DNA of 64,000 nt from an uncultured Anaerolineales bacterium. Its GTDB lineage: Bacteria > Chloroflexota > Anaerolineae > Anaerolineales > UBA6663. Location: NCBI GenBank assembly GCA_937952305.1, contig CALFZO010000053.1:1-64000 (forward strand), written 5' to 3'. Positions 48,859 to 58,048 of the stretch are shown piece after piece (position 1 is the first letter of the stretch; every line of letters starts with the position of its first letter). Made by a program: the position numbers and the translations under genes. The notes beneath the pieces were generated by a model, which was given only the letters and a program-made list of their open reading frames with translations, searched no databases and was not told the DNA's origin.

Positions 48859-51726
48859 TCACCACTCGGTGAGCTTCCAGATTTCGGGCTGCCAATGCGG
48901 CCCTTGCGGGCCGGCGCCGATATCGGCGAACAGCCGGACGGCCTGCTTGAGGTGGCGCATGGCCTCATCACTGAGGCCCTGCGCGTAATAGAGGTCGGCC
49001 AGGTTGTTGTGCAGGGCCGCTTCGCGGTGGCGATCACCCCGGGCCACGCACAGGCCCAGCGCTTGTTGGGTTAAGGACAGCGCCCGCGCCAGGTCGCCTT
49101 CTTCCCGACACACCAGCGCCAGGTTGTTGAGCGCGGCCACCAGGGCATCCGGGTCGTCCAAAGACTCGGCCAAGTGGCGGCTATGCTCCAGATGGTGGCG
49201 CGCTTCGGCCAGAGCTTCGCGCCGGCTGGCCAGGCTGCCCAGGCGGTTATGGGCCTGCGCCAAGGCCCGGGCATCGCCAGCGGCCTGGGCTAGAGCCAGC
49301 GCGCGCTGGGCCAGCCTCTCAGCGGCCTCAGCCTGGCCGCGCCGCTGAGCCGTGCGGCTCCAGTCTGCGTATAGCCGAGCCTGGACGGCCGGCGTGACCG
49401 CCTCGGTCATGGCCAGCTCTGCCGCCCGGAAGTGATCGTCCGCCAGTTCCCAGTCGCCGCGCCGGTCGTAGACGATGGCCAGCTTGTGTTCGAGCAGGCC
49501 CAGAGACTCAGCCGGGCTGGTGGCGGCGGCCGCCTCATAGCTGTTCAGGGCGGCGGCATAGTCGCCGGCCAACGTGTGCAGGTCACCGATCGCGCCGTGC
49601 AACTCGTGCGGTTGCGGATAGCCGAGAGACAGGGCGGCCTGGAAGTGGGCCAGCGCCTCGGCGTTGGCGTAGACCGACCGGGCATGGTCGCCGGCACGCC
49701 GGAAGAACTCGGCGGCCTCGGGTTCGCGCCCGCCCAGGCGGAAGTGGTGGGCGATCTCGGCGGCCCGTTCGCCGCCGCCGGGCACGGTCCGGCCGCGCCG
49801 CCGCGCGACCAAGGTCTCGGCTGTCCGCCGGTGCAGCAGGCGGCGGCGGCCCAGGCCGGTCTGGGCATAAGCCAACGCGCGCAGTTTCTCGTGGGTGAAG
49901 TCGTACGCCACCTGGCCAGACGGCGCGGCGACCTCGACGACCAGGCCGCGGGCCACCAGCTCTTCCAAAGCGGCGATGGTCTCGTCCTCACTGCGGCCAC
50001 TCACGGCCTGCAAGGCTTCCAGATCAAACGAACGCCCGATGACGGCGGCCGCGCCGAGCAGTTGCTGGCCGGTCTCGCCGGCCGCCGCCAGGCGCGCGCT
50101 GAGCAAAGCCCGCACGCCGGCCGGGAGCGGCCAATCGCCGCTCAGATCTGGACGGCAAGCCAGCGCCGCCAGGTATTCGACGACAAAGAGCGGCGCGCCC
50201 TCGGTCTCGCCTTGCAAACGCGCCAGGACGGCCTCAGACAGGGCCTCGGGCGGCAAGGCACTGGCCGCCAACGCGCGCACGTCCTCCGGCTGAAGCCGCT
50301 GTAACTCCAGGACACGGCCGGTCGCGGCCCGTTGCGCCTCGGCCAGGCACTGGCGCAATGGATGATGAGGCGGCACATCGCCGCCGCGCCAGGTGGTCAC
50401 GATAAAGAGCGGCGGCTGGGCCGACCGCCGGATCAGGTACGCCAGCAGGTCGACTGAGGCCTCGTCGGCCCATTGCACATCGTCAAAGAAGAGCAGGCCG
50501 GGCGTGGCAGCGGACGCCAACGCCAATAAGGTCTGCCGCACGCCTTCGAAGAAACGACTCTGCGCGCCCGGCCCATCCAATGGCGGCGCGCCGCCGGCCT
50601 GGCCCAACTCCGGCAACAGGCGGGCCGCTTCCCAACGCTGCGGCTCGGCCACCGCCTGCAAGCGGGCCGCGGCGCCAGGCAGCGCCAGAGCCGCGCGCAG
50701 GACATCCACGATCACGCCGTAGGCCAGGTTCGCCTGGCCGTGATAACAACGCGCCGCCAGGACGGCCGGCTGGTCCGGCGCGAGCGCGGCCAGGAAGTCC
50801 TGGGCCAGGCGCGTCTTGCCGATGCCGGCTTCGCCGTCCAGCACCACCCACTGACCAGCAGTGCCCGCCGCGGTGTGAGCGGCCGCGAGCGCGGCCCATT
50901 CCGCCGCCCGGCCCACCAGGGGCAGCGCGGCGGCCGGGCGGCGCGCCGGCGGCGGCGCGGGCGGGCCGGCCTGAGCCGCGGTCGGCGGCGCCAGCCGGTT
51001 GAGCTTGATGGCTTCGTAGAGGCGCAGCGTCTCTTCCAGCGGGGCGACGCCTAGTTCGGCCTGCAGCACGCGCTCGCACTCATGGTATTGCCGCAGCGCC
51101 GCAGCCCGTTGACCCGACCAGGCATACAACCGCATGAGCTGGCGGTGGGCCGGCTCATGCAGAGCGTCCAGCGCCAGCCAGCGCCGGGCATAACTCAGGG
51201 CGCGCTCGTAATCGGCGGCGGCGGTGTGGGCGCGCACCAAACGCTCGAGCACGGCCGCGATTTCGTGCTTAAGCGTTTCGGCCTGGAAGAATTGCCAATC
51301 ATCGAACGACGCGCTATCGCGCAGCGAGAAGCCGGCCAGAAAATCGTCGCGGTACAGGTCGGCGGCCTCCGCCTGCGCGGCCAGATCCTCGGCCCGCGCG
51401 CGGAGGTCACGAAAGGCGAGCACGTCCACCCAGACCGGCGCGCCCAAACCCACCGTCTCGCGCTCGATGCTCAAGCCGAGGCCGCCCAAGGCCGTGTTGA
51501 GCGTGGACAACGTCCGCCGCAGCGCGGCGTGCGCCTTGGCGGCCTCCGCGTCCGGCCAGAGCAACGCCGCCAGCTTCTCCCGCGCCTGGCGTTCGCCGGA
51601 CAGCGCCAGGTAGGCCAGCAGCGCCAACGCTTTGCGCGTGTCGACGACCACCGGCCGGCCGGCCTGCTCCAGGCGCGGCGAACCAAAGAGATAGAGGCGG
51701 ATCGTCTGGACAGCGTCTTTGGGCAC
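48859..51726 (-). CDS. Large BTAD transcriptional regulator (wHTH-BTAD-ATPase-TPR)
   Basis: 955 residues from a GTG at 51726. N-terminal winged-helix/BTAD region (IRLYLFGSPRLEQAGRP, DTRKALALLAYLAL, LLWPDAEAAKAHAALRRTL, then BTAD helices to about 245), a linker, an AAA/NB-ARC-like ATPase with P-loop GEAGIGKTRLAQ near residue 295 and Walker B LLFFDDVQWAD, then a winged-helix region and C-terminal TPR repeats (about 660-945). The architecture is that of AfsR/SARP-family and LuxR-like large ATP-binding activators. No Shine-Dalgarno precedes the GTG; the frame continues 175 codons upstream but that part is antisense to the gene at 51847 and lacks domain features. It is divergent from the plus-strand genes and may regulate them. 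Confidence 0.9.
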   Translation of the reverse strand: MPKDAVQTIRLYLFGSPRLEQAGRPVVVDTRKALALLAYLALSGERQAREKLAALLWPDAEAAKAHAALRRTLSTLNTALGGLGLSIERETVGLGAPVWVDVLAFRDLRARAEDLAAQAEAADLYRDDFLAGFSLRDSASFDDWQFFQAETLKHEIAAVLERLVRAHTAAADYERALSYARRWLALDALHEPAHRQLMRLYAWSGQRAAALRQYHECERVLQAELGVAPLEETLRLYEAIKLNRLAPPTAAQAGPPAPPPARRPAAALPLVGRAAEWAALAAAHTAAGTAGQWVVLDGEAGIGKTRLAQDFLAALAPDQPAVLAARCYHGQANLAYGVIVDVLRAALALPGAAARLQAVAEPQRWEAARLLPELGQAGGAPPLDGPGAQSRFFEGVRQTLLALASAATPGLLFFDDVQWADEASVDLLAYLIRRSAQPPLFIVTTWRGGDVPPHHPLRQCLAEAQRAATGRVLELQRLQPEDVRALAASALPPEALSEAVLARLQGETEGAPLFVVEYLAALACRPDLSGDWPLPAGVRALLSARLAAAGETGQQLLGAAAVIGRSFDLEALQAVSGRSEDETIAALEELVARGLVVEVAAPSGQVAYDFTHEKLRALAYAQTGLGRRRLLHRRTAETLVARRRGRTVPGGGERAAEIAHHFRLGGREPEAAEFFRRAGDHARSVYANAEALAHFQAALSLGYPQPHELHGAIGDLHTLAGDYAAALNSYEAAAATSPAESLGLLEHKLAIVYDRRGDWELADDHFRAAELAMTEAVTPAVQARLYADWSRTAQRRGQAEAAERLAQRALALAQAAGDARALAQAHNRLGSLASRREALAEARHHLEHSRHLAESLDDPDALVAALNNLALVCREEGDLARALSLTQQALGLCVARGDRHREAALHNNLADLYYAQGLSDEAMRHLKQAVRLFADIGAGPQGPHWQPEIWKLTEW

Positions 51727-51759
51727 GCGTCGATTGTACTGCAACTCCGCGCGCCAACC

Positions 51760-51803
51760 GTAACGCGGCCCGTAACGACGGCCGGACGCCGCGCCGTTAG
51801 AGT
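51760..51803 (+). promoter_or_regulatory. GTAACG direct repeat and -10 (candidate operator/promoter)
   Basis: GTAACG at 51760 and 51772 (12-bp period), then 20 bp, then TAGAGT at 51798 as a possible -10. The same arrangement occurs at 57983-58026. Located in the divergent gap between the BTAD regulator and the plus-strand membrane protein gene, reading toward the latter. SARP/BTAD regulators commonly bind direct repeats that overlap the -35 region. Confidence 0.45.
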
Positions 51804-51846
51804 GCAACTGAACTGACCGGCGCAACCACGCCGGCAAGGAGGCCCC

Positions 51847-52311
51847 ATGACCCGGACCACGGAACAGCCCGGCCGCGCGCACACCTGGGGCGAAGACATC
51901 GTCGACGGATTGCTGCGCGGGACCGGCGCCGGCGGGTTGATGATCGCGTACGTGCTGCTGGCCGGCGCGCTGAGCGGCGAGGCGGCGGCGGCCACGCTCG
52001 GACGCTTCGACCCCGCCCGCGGCGGCGAGGCGCTGCGCGGCGGCCTGGCGCACCTGGCGACGGCGGCCGTATACGGCGCGGTCTTCGGAGCAGCCTGGCA
52101 CGCACTCAGCCCGTGGCGGGCGCGGCTGCCAGGCTGGCTGGCCGGCCTGGCCTACAGCGTCCTGCTGCTGGCCCTGGCCAACGGCCTCCTGCTGCCGTGG
52201 ATGACGCCGGCGCTGCGCGGCTTCCCGGCGCTGCATTTCTTCGTCGCGCACTTGCTGTACGGCGTCACCCTGGGCTGGCTGAGCGCGCGGCGCCTATCAG
52301 CCGGCGGCTGA
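51847..52311 (+). CDS. Small integral membrane protein, unknown function
   Basis: 154 residues with about four membrane helices (24-46, 66-86, 97-118, 127-146) and no recognised motif. ATG follows AAGGAGG at a good distance. It is the first gene of the plus-strand group, 32 bp before a diheme cytochrome gene, which suggests a role linked to that cytochrome (assembly, anchoring or quinone-side electron entry), but nothing in the sequence proves this. Confidence 0.8.
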   Translation: MTRTTEQPGRAHTWGEDIVDGLLRGTGAGGLMIAYVLLAGALSGEAAAATLGRFDPARGGEALRGGLAHLATAAVYGAVFGAAWHALSPWRARLPGWLAGLAYSVLLLALANGLLLPWMTPALRGFPALHFFVAHLLYGVTLGWLSARRLSAGG

Positions 52312-52343
52312 GTTCATCCAAGTTTTAGCAGAAGGGATCGGCC

Positions 52344-53312
52344 ATGTTTGACTATCTCGGAGTTGGCGTTCTGGTTCTCCTGGCGGCGTTGTTCGGCTGG
52401 CTGGTGACGCGGGCCTGGGGCGCGCAGCAGGCCTGGCTCAAGTGGCTGGGCGCCGGCGTGGCCGGCACGTTGACGTTGATCAGCGGCGCCATCCTCGTCA
52501 TAGCCCTGATCGGCTTCTATCGGCTCAACGCCAAACAGCCGAACGCGGCCGCGGACATCCGCGTGGCCGGCACGCCGGAACAGGTGGCGCGCGGCGCGCA
52601 GTTAGCGCAGATCTGCGCCGGCTGCCATGGCGGCGGCCAACTGCCGCTGACCGGGCAGAATGCCTTGAGCGAGGGCGCGCCGCCCATCGGCACCCTCTAC
52701 GTGCCCAACCTGACCATGGCCGGCGAGATGAAGGACTGGACGGACGGCGAGATCATCCGCGCCATCCGGGAGGGCGTACACCAGGATGGGCGCTCGCTGC
52801 TGATCATGCCGTCGGCGGTCTTCCGCAACATGAGCGACGCCGACGCGCACGCGCTGGTGGCCTATCTGCGCTCGACCACGGCCGGCGAGGCCTCGCCGCC
52901 CACGCGCCTCAACCTGCTGGGCGCGCTCTTCATCGGCGCGGGCCTGTTCCCGCTCTCGGCCCAACCGCCCCTGGAAAGCGCTGTGGCAGCGCCGCCGGCC
53001 GGCGTCACAAAGGAGTATGGCGCCTATCTGGTCTCGATCGCGGCCTGCACCGAATGCCACGGCCCGGACCTGGCCGGCCAGCCGGAAAACCCCAACGGCC
53101 CGCCGGGCGGCCCTAACCTGACCACGCTCGTGCCGCAGTGGACGGAGGCGCAGTTCCTGGCCTTCTTCAACACCGGCCAGACGCCAGCGGGCGCAACAAT
53201 GTCCGAGTCTATGCCGTGGAAAGAAGTGCGCGGTTTCGCCAGCGATGACGACCTGCGGGCGATGTACCTCTATTTGAGCGCGCTCCCGCCCCAGGCCGGG
53301 CCGAGCGAATAG
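52344..53312 (+). CDS. Membrane-anchored diheme cytochrome c
   Basis: 322 residues. Two N-terminal membrane helices (about 5-22 and 36-58), then two cytochrome c domains exposed outside: heme 1 at C91-AG-C94-H95 with candidate Met155 (IMPS) as sixth ligand, heme 2 at C235-TE-C238-H239 with candidate Met290 (SMPWKE). The fold and the MPW motif resemble the cytochrome subunits of alcohol/aldehyde dehydrogenases or cytochrome c electron carriers. No dehydrogenase or oxidase catalytic subunit is in the window. AGAAGG ribosome site. It is paralogous to the cytochrome at 54061. Confidence 0.93.
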   Translation: MFDYLGVGVLVLLAALFGWLVTRAWGAQQAWLKWLGAGVAGTLTLISGAILVIALIGFYRLNAKQPNAAADIRVAGTPEQVARGAQLAQICAGCHGGGQLPLTGQNALSEGAPPIGTLYVPNLTMAGEMKDWTDGEIIRAIREGVHQDGRSLLIMPSAVFRNMSDADAHALVAYLRSTTAGEASPPTRLNLLGALFIGAGLFPLSAQPPLESAVAAPPAGVTKEYGAYLVSIAACTECHGPDLAGQPENPNGPPGGPNLTTLVPQWTEAQFLAFFNTGQTPAGATMSESMPWKEVRGFASDDDLRAMYLYLSALPPQAGPSE

Positions 53313-53340
53313 AGCCGCGCCTACGCCGGCAGGGGGAGTT

Positions 53341-53371
53341 CTGAGCGCCGCGCGTGATGCGCGGCGCTCAG
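53341..53371 (+). terminator. Strong hairpin after the cytochrome gene (possible terminator)
   Basis: Perfect 13-bp inverted repeat CTGAGCGCCGCGC / GCGCGGCGCTCAG with loop GTGAT, 29 bp past the cytochrome stop. No T-run follows (GCTTGTGG), so termination may be factor-dependent, or the hairpin may protect the mRNA 3' end. A second weaker hairpin, GGCCAAAG/CTTTGGTC, follows at 53401-53422. Confidence 0.5.
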
Positions 53372-53487
53372 CTTGTGGCGCAACGGCGCCGTTCGGCCGA
53401 GGCCAAAGATCAGACTTTGGTCGCTGTTCGGCCCGCCGCGATCTCGGCCAGAATAACTACTATTCCGACCAATCAAGGCGTCTAACC

Positions 53488-53988
53488 ATGGATATTGCCA
53501 TCACCCTGCTGCGTGTGATCCACATCTTCTCGGCCATCTTCTGGGCCGGGGTCACCTTCTTCACCCTGAGCATTCTGGAGCCCACCGTCAGGGCATCCGG
53601 CCCGGAGGGCAGCCGCTTCATGGCGCGGCTGGCGACGGTCGGCGGGATGAGCCGCACGATGGGGATCGCCGGCGCCGTCGTCATCATCTCCGGCCTGCTC
53701 ATGTACGGCCCGGTCACCGGCAACCTAAACCCGGCCGTGATCTTCAACGGCCGCCTGGCGCTGACCCTGGGCGCGATCGCGGGGTTGGCCGCCGGCGTCT
53801 CGGGCTTTTTGATCCAGGGCCGCACCTCCGGGCGCCTCGCCAAACTGGGGGCCGCCATCGCCGCCCAGGGCCAGCCGCCGTCGCCGGCGCAGGCTCAGGA
53901 GCTGGCAGCGCTGCAGGCCGCCATGAGCCGCGGCACCGTGATCAGCGCCGTGCTGATGGCGCTCGCTATCCTCGGGATGTCACTGTAG
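53488..53988 (+). CDS. Integral membrane protein, CopD/DUF2269-like
   Basis: 166 residues, about four membrane helices. The opening LLRVIHIFSAIFWAGVTFFT, with an intramembrane His, resembles CopD/DUF2269-type proteins that have been suggested to bind heme or copper; family membership is tentative. A hydrophilic loop follows the third helix (about 116-145). It lies between two diheme cytochrome genes, consistent with a membrane redox partner. No strong ribosome site is seen before the ATG. Confidence 0.75.
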   Translation: MDIAITLLRVIHIFSAIFWAGVTFFTLSILEPTVRASGPEGSRFMARLATVGGMSRTMGIAGAVVIISGLLMYGPVTGNLNPAVIFNGRLALTLGAIAGLAAGVSGFLIQGRTSGRLAKLGAAIAAQGQPPSPAQAQELAALQAAMSRGTVISAVLMALAILGMSL

Positions 53989-54060
53989 CCCCCGGCGCCC
54001 AGACCGACTGTGATCATCCGCCAGCCGATCACCAGCGCCCCACCTCGTCCGCAACCCGCC

Positions 54061-54951
54061 ATGGACCGCGTCTTCCGCTGGATCGGCGTCGCCGTCGGCG
54101 CCCTGGCGGGTCTGCTCCTGATCGGCGTCACGGCCCTCTACACCCTGACCGAGGCGCGCCTCAACCGCGTTTACGTGATCCGGCCGGAGCCGCTCCTCAT
54201 CCCGGCCAGCGTGGACGCCACGCGCCGCGATTGGCCTTACACGCTGGTGGCGTTCTGCCGGGACTGTCACGGCCCGGACCTGGCCGGCCAGGTTTTGGAA
54301 GACGACCCGCTGATGGGCACATTCGTGTCCAGCAATCTGACGGCCGGCCGGGGCGGCATCGCCAGCTCCTATTCGGATCAAGACTGGATCCGCGCCCTCC
54401 GGCACGGCGTCCGCCCGAACGGCAAACCGCTCGTCGGCATGCCGTCTAACGTCTTCAACCGGCTGAGCGACAACGACCTGGCCGTGCTGATCGCCTTGGT
54501 GCGCGCCCAGCCGCCGGTCGATCACGAGCTGCCGGCGACGAGGCTGGGGCCGCTGGTGCGGCTGATGCTGGTGACCGGCAACCTCGGCCCGGACGCGCTG
54601 CCGGCCGAGGCCATCGACCACGCCGCCCCGCGCCCCAATGTGCCCGCGCCCGCCGTCAGCGTCGAGTATGGCCGCTACATGGCCGTGCTGTGCGCCACCT
54701 GCCACGGCGACGACATGTCCGGCGGACCGGACGCCGGCCAGGGCATGAACCTGACGCCGGGCGGCACGATCAAAGACTGGACCGAAGCCGCCTTCCTGCA
54801 GACTCTGCGCACCGGCGTGGCCCCGGACGGCCGCGCGCTGGATCCGGACCAGATGCCCTGGAACGACATCCAGAACCTGAGCGACGATCAGCTGCGCGCC
54901 ATCTGGGTCTACCTGCGCTCACTGCCGGCCATTGAAACGGAGTATCGCTGA
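54061..54951 (+). CDS. Membrane-anchored diheme cytochrome c, second copy
   Basis: 296 residues. One N-terminal membrane helix (about 8-28), then heme 1 at C66-RD-C69-H70 with candidate Met127 (GMPS), heme 2 at C211-AT-C214-H215 with candidate Met265 (QMPWND). Paralogue of the cytochrome at 52344 but with a single anchor. The start is uncertain: an in-frame GTG at 54010 would add 17 residues; ATG 54061 puts the helix at a usual distance and is preferred. The next gene begins 29 bp downstream. Confidence 0.9.
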   Translation: MDRVFRWIGVAVGALAGLLLIGVTALYTLTEARLNRVYVIRPEPLLIPASVDATRRDWPYTLVAFCRDCHGPDLAGQVLEDDPLMGTFVSSNLTAGRGGIASSYSDQDWIRALRHGVRPNGKPLVGMPSNVFNRLSDNDLAVLIALVRAQPPVDHELPATRLGPLVRLMLVTGNLGPDALPAEAIDHAAPRPNVPAPAVSVEYGRYMAVLCATCHGDDMSGGPDAGQGMNLTPGGTIKDWTEAAFLQTLRTGVAPDGRALDPDQMPWNDIQNLSDDQLRAIWVYLRSLPAIETEYR

Positions 54952-54980
54952 GTCGGCCCGCCGACGGCCAGCCGCACCCG

Positions 54981-56330
54981 ATGCAAACCCTGCCGAACGC
55001 CCTCCCCGCCCAGCCGCTGCCGGCCCGCGCGCCCTGGCTGGCCTTCGGCCGCGCTGCCATCGGCGGCCTGGCCGTGCTCACGCTGGCCCTGGTGATAGCG
55101 GGCCTGCCGGCGCGGCTGGAACAACTGCTGGACCTGGCCCGCCAGAACCAGCGGGCGCTGAGCGATCTGCAGATTTCGGCCGAGGCCTACGCCGGCTACC
55201 TGCTGGCGCTGGACCTGGTGGTGGTGGCCGCGCACCTCGGCATCGCGTTCTTCGTGGCCGGCTGGTGCCGCACGCAGGCGCGCATGGCGCTGCTGGTGGC
55301 GGCGGCCCTGGTGACCAACGGCGCCCTGGTGCCGCTGGCGGCCAGCTACACCGACATCGCTTTGCCGGCGGCCTGGCGCTTGCTCGTGGAACTGGCCATC
55401 CTGGCCGGCCTGTCCACTGGGCCGCTGCTCCTCTTCGCGTTTCCGGACGGCCGCTTTGTGCCAGGTTGGACCGCCTGGCTGGCGGGAGCCTGGATCGCGT
55501 GGGTGGTGGCCGGCCTGCTCGGACCGGCCGGGGCCTGGAGCTTCCGGACGTGGCCGGCCGGGCTCGTGCTGGTGGTGCTGCTGGCGTTCGTGGCCCTGGG
55601 CATCTACGCCCAAATCCATCGTTACCTGAAAGTCTCCAACCAGGTCGAGCGCCAGCAGACCAAGTGGGCCGTGGTCGGGCTGACTGCGGCCGTGGCCGGG
55701 CCGTTCGCGTACTTCGTCCCGTTCGTGCTCTTCCCGTCGCTGCGCCAGGGCGGCGTGCCCAACTTCTTTCACCAACTCATCGGTCCGCAGTTCTTCACCA
55801 CGGTCGCGCTCACGCGCCTGGCCGGCGCCACCGCGCTGACCCTGGTGCTGCTGGCCTTCCCGCTCTCGTTCGCCGTGGCCGTCCTGCGCTACCGGCTGTG
55901 GGACATCGACCTGATCATCCGGCGCACGCTGGTGTACTCGGTGCTGACGGCGCTGTTGGCCCTGGCCTATCTGGTCCTGGTCATCGCGCTGCAGAGCCTC
56001 CTGCGCGGCGTGGCCGGCGAGGAGTCGCCGCTGGCCGTGGTCGTCTCGACGCTGGCGATTGCCGCCCTGGCCGCGCCGCTGCGCCGGCGTGTGCAGACCG
56101 CCATCGACCAGCGCTTCTACCGGCACGCCTACGACTCGGCCCGCACGCTGGCCGGCTTCGCCCAGACGGTGCGCGACGAGACCGACCTGGACGCGATGGC
56201 GGCCCGGCTGGTGACAGTGGTGGCCGACACGATGCAGCCCGAACACGTCACGCTGTGGCTCAAGCCGCTGTCCGACCTGCGCCCGGTGCGGACACGCCCG
56301 GCCGCGCCCGGTGAGCCGCGCCCGCGTTAG
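54981..56330 (+). CDS. ComP-like membrane sensor half without kinase domain (paralogue 1)
   Basis: 449 residues, 9-11 hydrophobic helices, then a cytoplasmic tail of about 120 residues. Signature segments: RYRLWDIDLIIRRTLVYSVL, PLRRRVQTAIDQRFYRH, AGFAQTVRDETDLD and the end MQPEHVTLWL. These are found in the N-terminal half of ComP/NarX-type sensor kinases of Chloroflexota and Actinomycetota, but here the protein ends before any H-box or ATPase domain. It may act with a separate kinase or simply as a membrane protein. Two more paralogues follow at 59527 and 61194. Confidence 0.85.
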   Translation: MQTLPNALPAQPLPARAPWLAFGRAAIGGLAVLTLALVIAGLPARLEQLLDLARQNQRALSDLQISAEAYAGYLLALDLVVVAAHLGIAFFVAGWCRTQARMALLVAAALVTNGALVPLAASYTDIALPAAWRLLVELAILAGLSTGPLLLFAFPDGRFVPGWTAWLAGAWIAWVVAGLLGPAGAWSFRTWPAGLVLVVLLAFVALGIYAQIHRYLKVSNQVERQQTKWAVVGLTAAVAGPFAYFVPFVLFPSLRQGGVPNFFHQLIGPQFFTTVALTRLAGATALTLVLLAFPLSFAVAVLRYRLWDIDLIIRRTLVYSVLTALLALAYLVLVIALQSLLRGVAGEESPLAVVVSTLAIAALAAPLRRRVQTAIDQRFYRHAYDSARTLAGFAQTVRDETDLDAMAARLVTVVADTMQPEHVTLWLKPLSDLRPVRTRPAAPGEPRPR

Positions 56331-56383
56331 CCAAAAATGCCGCTGCGACGGCCACTCACCTAAAGGGGTGCAACACAACCACC

Positions 56384-57937
56384 ATGCCCACACGCCAAAC
56401 CGCCCTCGCCCTCAGCCTGGCCAGCGCCCTGCTCTTCTCCGCGTGCAGCGGTCCGGCCGGCCCCGCCCTCACGCCCGCCGGCCCGACCGAGACCGGCAGC
56501 AACGCGCCGGCCGCCGCGACGCTGACCCCACCCGCGGCCACCCCCCCCCCGGCCGGCCGATCAGCCCGGCTCTCCGAATTGCGCCGCCAGGTGGAGGCGC
56601 AGACACAAGCCGAGGGCGATTGGAGCACGGCCGCCGAGGGTACGCAGATCCGGGCCGGCGGCGGCGCGCGCACCGGGGCGGCCGCGTTTGTGCGCCTGGA
56701 TATCTCCGATGGCAGCCGCGTGCGCCTGGCCGGGAACTCGGTCTTTCAGTTGACCGAGCTTTCGCCCGGCGAGGCCGACCCGGTGACCCGGCTGAAACTC
56801 GAAGCGGGCCAGATCTGGATCATGGTCACCAAGCTGCTCGGCGCCGGCTCCTTCGAGGTGGAGACGCCGACCGGCGTCGCCACGGTGCGCGGCTCGCTGA
56901 TGAGCACGCGCTACGATCCGGCCTCCGGCCAGGTGGTGGTCAGCTGCCTGGAAGGCGCCTGCCGGCTCACCGGGACCAGCGGGCAGAGTGTGGATCTGGT
57001 CCCCGGCCAGCAGACCGAGATCCTGGGCCCCGGCCAGGACCCGATGCCCGCGCACCCGATGGACGCCGAGCAGTTAGCCGGCTGGGCCGGCAACTTCCCC
57101 GAGGGCGCCGAACTGGTGAAAGCCGTTGAGCCCGGCCCGGCCGTGAGCGGCCTGATCACGCCCACGCTCGCAGTACCGGCCGGCCACGTCATCAGCGGCT
57201 ACTGGCTGGACACCTATGGCGACACCACCGTCGAGGGCGAGTGCCTGCAGGGCGCCGCGGGCAACGGCGGCGGCGATGGGCTGAGCCCGGACGAGCGACC
57301 GCTGACGCCGGTGCGCCAGGTGGAGGACGGCTCGGCCATCTGGGTGTACGACGCGCGGCAGAGCTTCGCCCAAATCGACGCCGGCGTGTACGCGCGCGAA
57401 AACACTTATGAGACCATGAGTTTCGACCAGCAGTTTCAGCCGATCACGGTCACGCTCACGTTTCGCGACGAGCTGCGCGTCCTGGCCCCGGACCGGATCG
57501 AATGGCTCACGACCAACAGCGAAAAGGGCGGCTGCCTCACCCGTTACACGCGCACCCTGGACCTGGTGCGCGCCGAGCCGCTGGTGCTGCTGCCGGGCCG
57601 GCCGCCGTTTCCGGGCGAGTACGCGGTGACATGGCGCACAGACGCCTGCCCGCCGGAACTGGCCGCGGCCGTGCCGGCGTTCGACCGGATTCGGGTGACG
57701 CCGGCCTACGACGGGGGCCTGATCCTGTACGGGCCGGACTTCTATCAGCAGCTGGAGGCGGACGAAGACGGGGCCTACGTCTGGGAGCAGGCCGCCGAGT
57801 CTGGCGCCCGCTTCCGGCTCTCCCTGGACGTGGACGATCCCCGGCATCTCTACCCCACCTGGAGTGTTTTCAAAGGTGCGGGCGAGCATTGCAGCGGCGT
57901 CGGCGAGCTGCGCTTTCAGAAGCCCCCGGCCCCGTGA
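56384..57937 (+). CDS. FecR-domain lipoprotein
   Basis: 517 residues. Lipoprotein signal peptide with lipobox LLFSAC (Cys at about 22). A Pro/Thr/Ala-rich linker is followed by a FecR-like beta domain at about 70-215 (EGTQIRAGGGARTG, DGSRVRLAGNSVFQL, LKLEAGQIWIMV, TPTGVATVRGSLM, VSCLEGACRLTG), then about 300 residues of unknown, apparently beta-rich sequence with paired Cys. In Chloroflexota such domains are often surface proteins unrelated to iron uptake. No sigma factor or TonB receptor lies nearby, so a FecR signalling role is unlikely. Confidence 0.85.
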   Translation: MPTRQTALALSLASALLFSACSGPAGPALTPAGPTETGSNAPAAATLTPPAATPPPAGRSARLSELRRQVEAQTQAEGDWSTAAEGTQIRAGGGARTGAAAFVRLDISDGSRVRLAGNSVFQLTELSPGEADPVTRLKLEAGQIWIMVTKLLGAGSFEVETPTGVATVRGSLMSTRYDPASGQVVVSCLEGACRLTGTSGQSVDLVPGQQTEILGPGQDPMPAHPMDAEQLAGWAGNFPEGAELVKAVEPGPAVSGLITPTLAVPAGHVISGYWLDTYGDTTVEGECLQGAAGNGGGDGLSPDERPLTPVRQVEDGSAIWVYDARQSFAQIDAGVYARENTYETMSFDQQFQPITVTLTFRDELRVLAPDRIEWLTTNSEKGGCLTRYTRTLDLVRAEPLVLLPGRPPFPGEYAVTWRTDACPPELAAAVPAFDRIRVTPAYDGGLILYGPDFYQQLEADEDGAYVWEQAAESGARFRLSLDVDDPRHLYPTWSVFKGAGEHCSGVGELRFQKPPAP

Positions 57938-57982
57938 CCGGCGCCGAGCGCCAAACCCGAGGAAGCGGGCCGCGGGGGCTTG

Positions 57983-58026
57983 GTAACGCTTTTCGTAACG
58001 GCCAGGGGACGGACTGGCCGTATCCT
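57983..58026 (+). promoter_or_regulatory. GTAACG direct repeat and -10 (candidate operator/promoter)
   Basis: GTAACG at 57983 and 57995 (12-bp period), 20 bp, then TATCCT at 58021, with the oxidoreductase ATG at 58049. It matches the element at 51760-51803 in period, in the distance to the -10 and in the shared bases GTAACGC and CGTAACG. Confidence 0.5.
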
Positions 58027-58048
58027 ACTGCCAAGCTGGAGTCCGAAC

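Noticed and set aside
51727..52251. N-terminal extension of the BTAD regulator by 175 residues.
   Set aside because: It is antisense to the membrane protein gene, rich in Arg/Gln without domain features, and covers the divergent promoter region; the wHTH starts right after the GTG at 51726.
52312..52329. GTTCATCCAAG-TTTTAG before the first cytochrome as another 11-bp TTTA repeat.
   Set aside because: Only one clear core; the other (TTCA) overlaps a stop codon region and could easily be chance.
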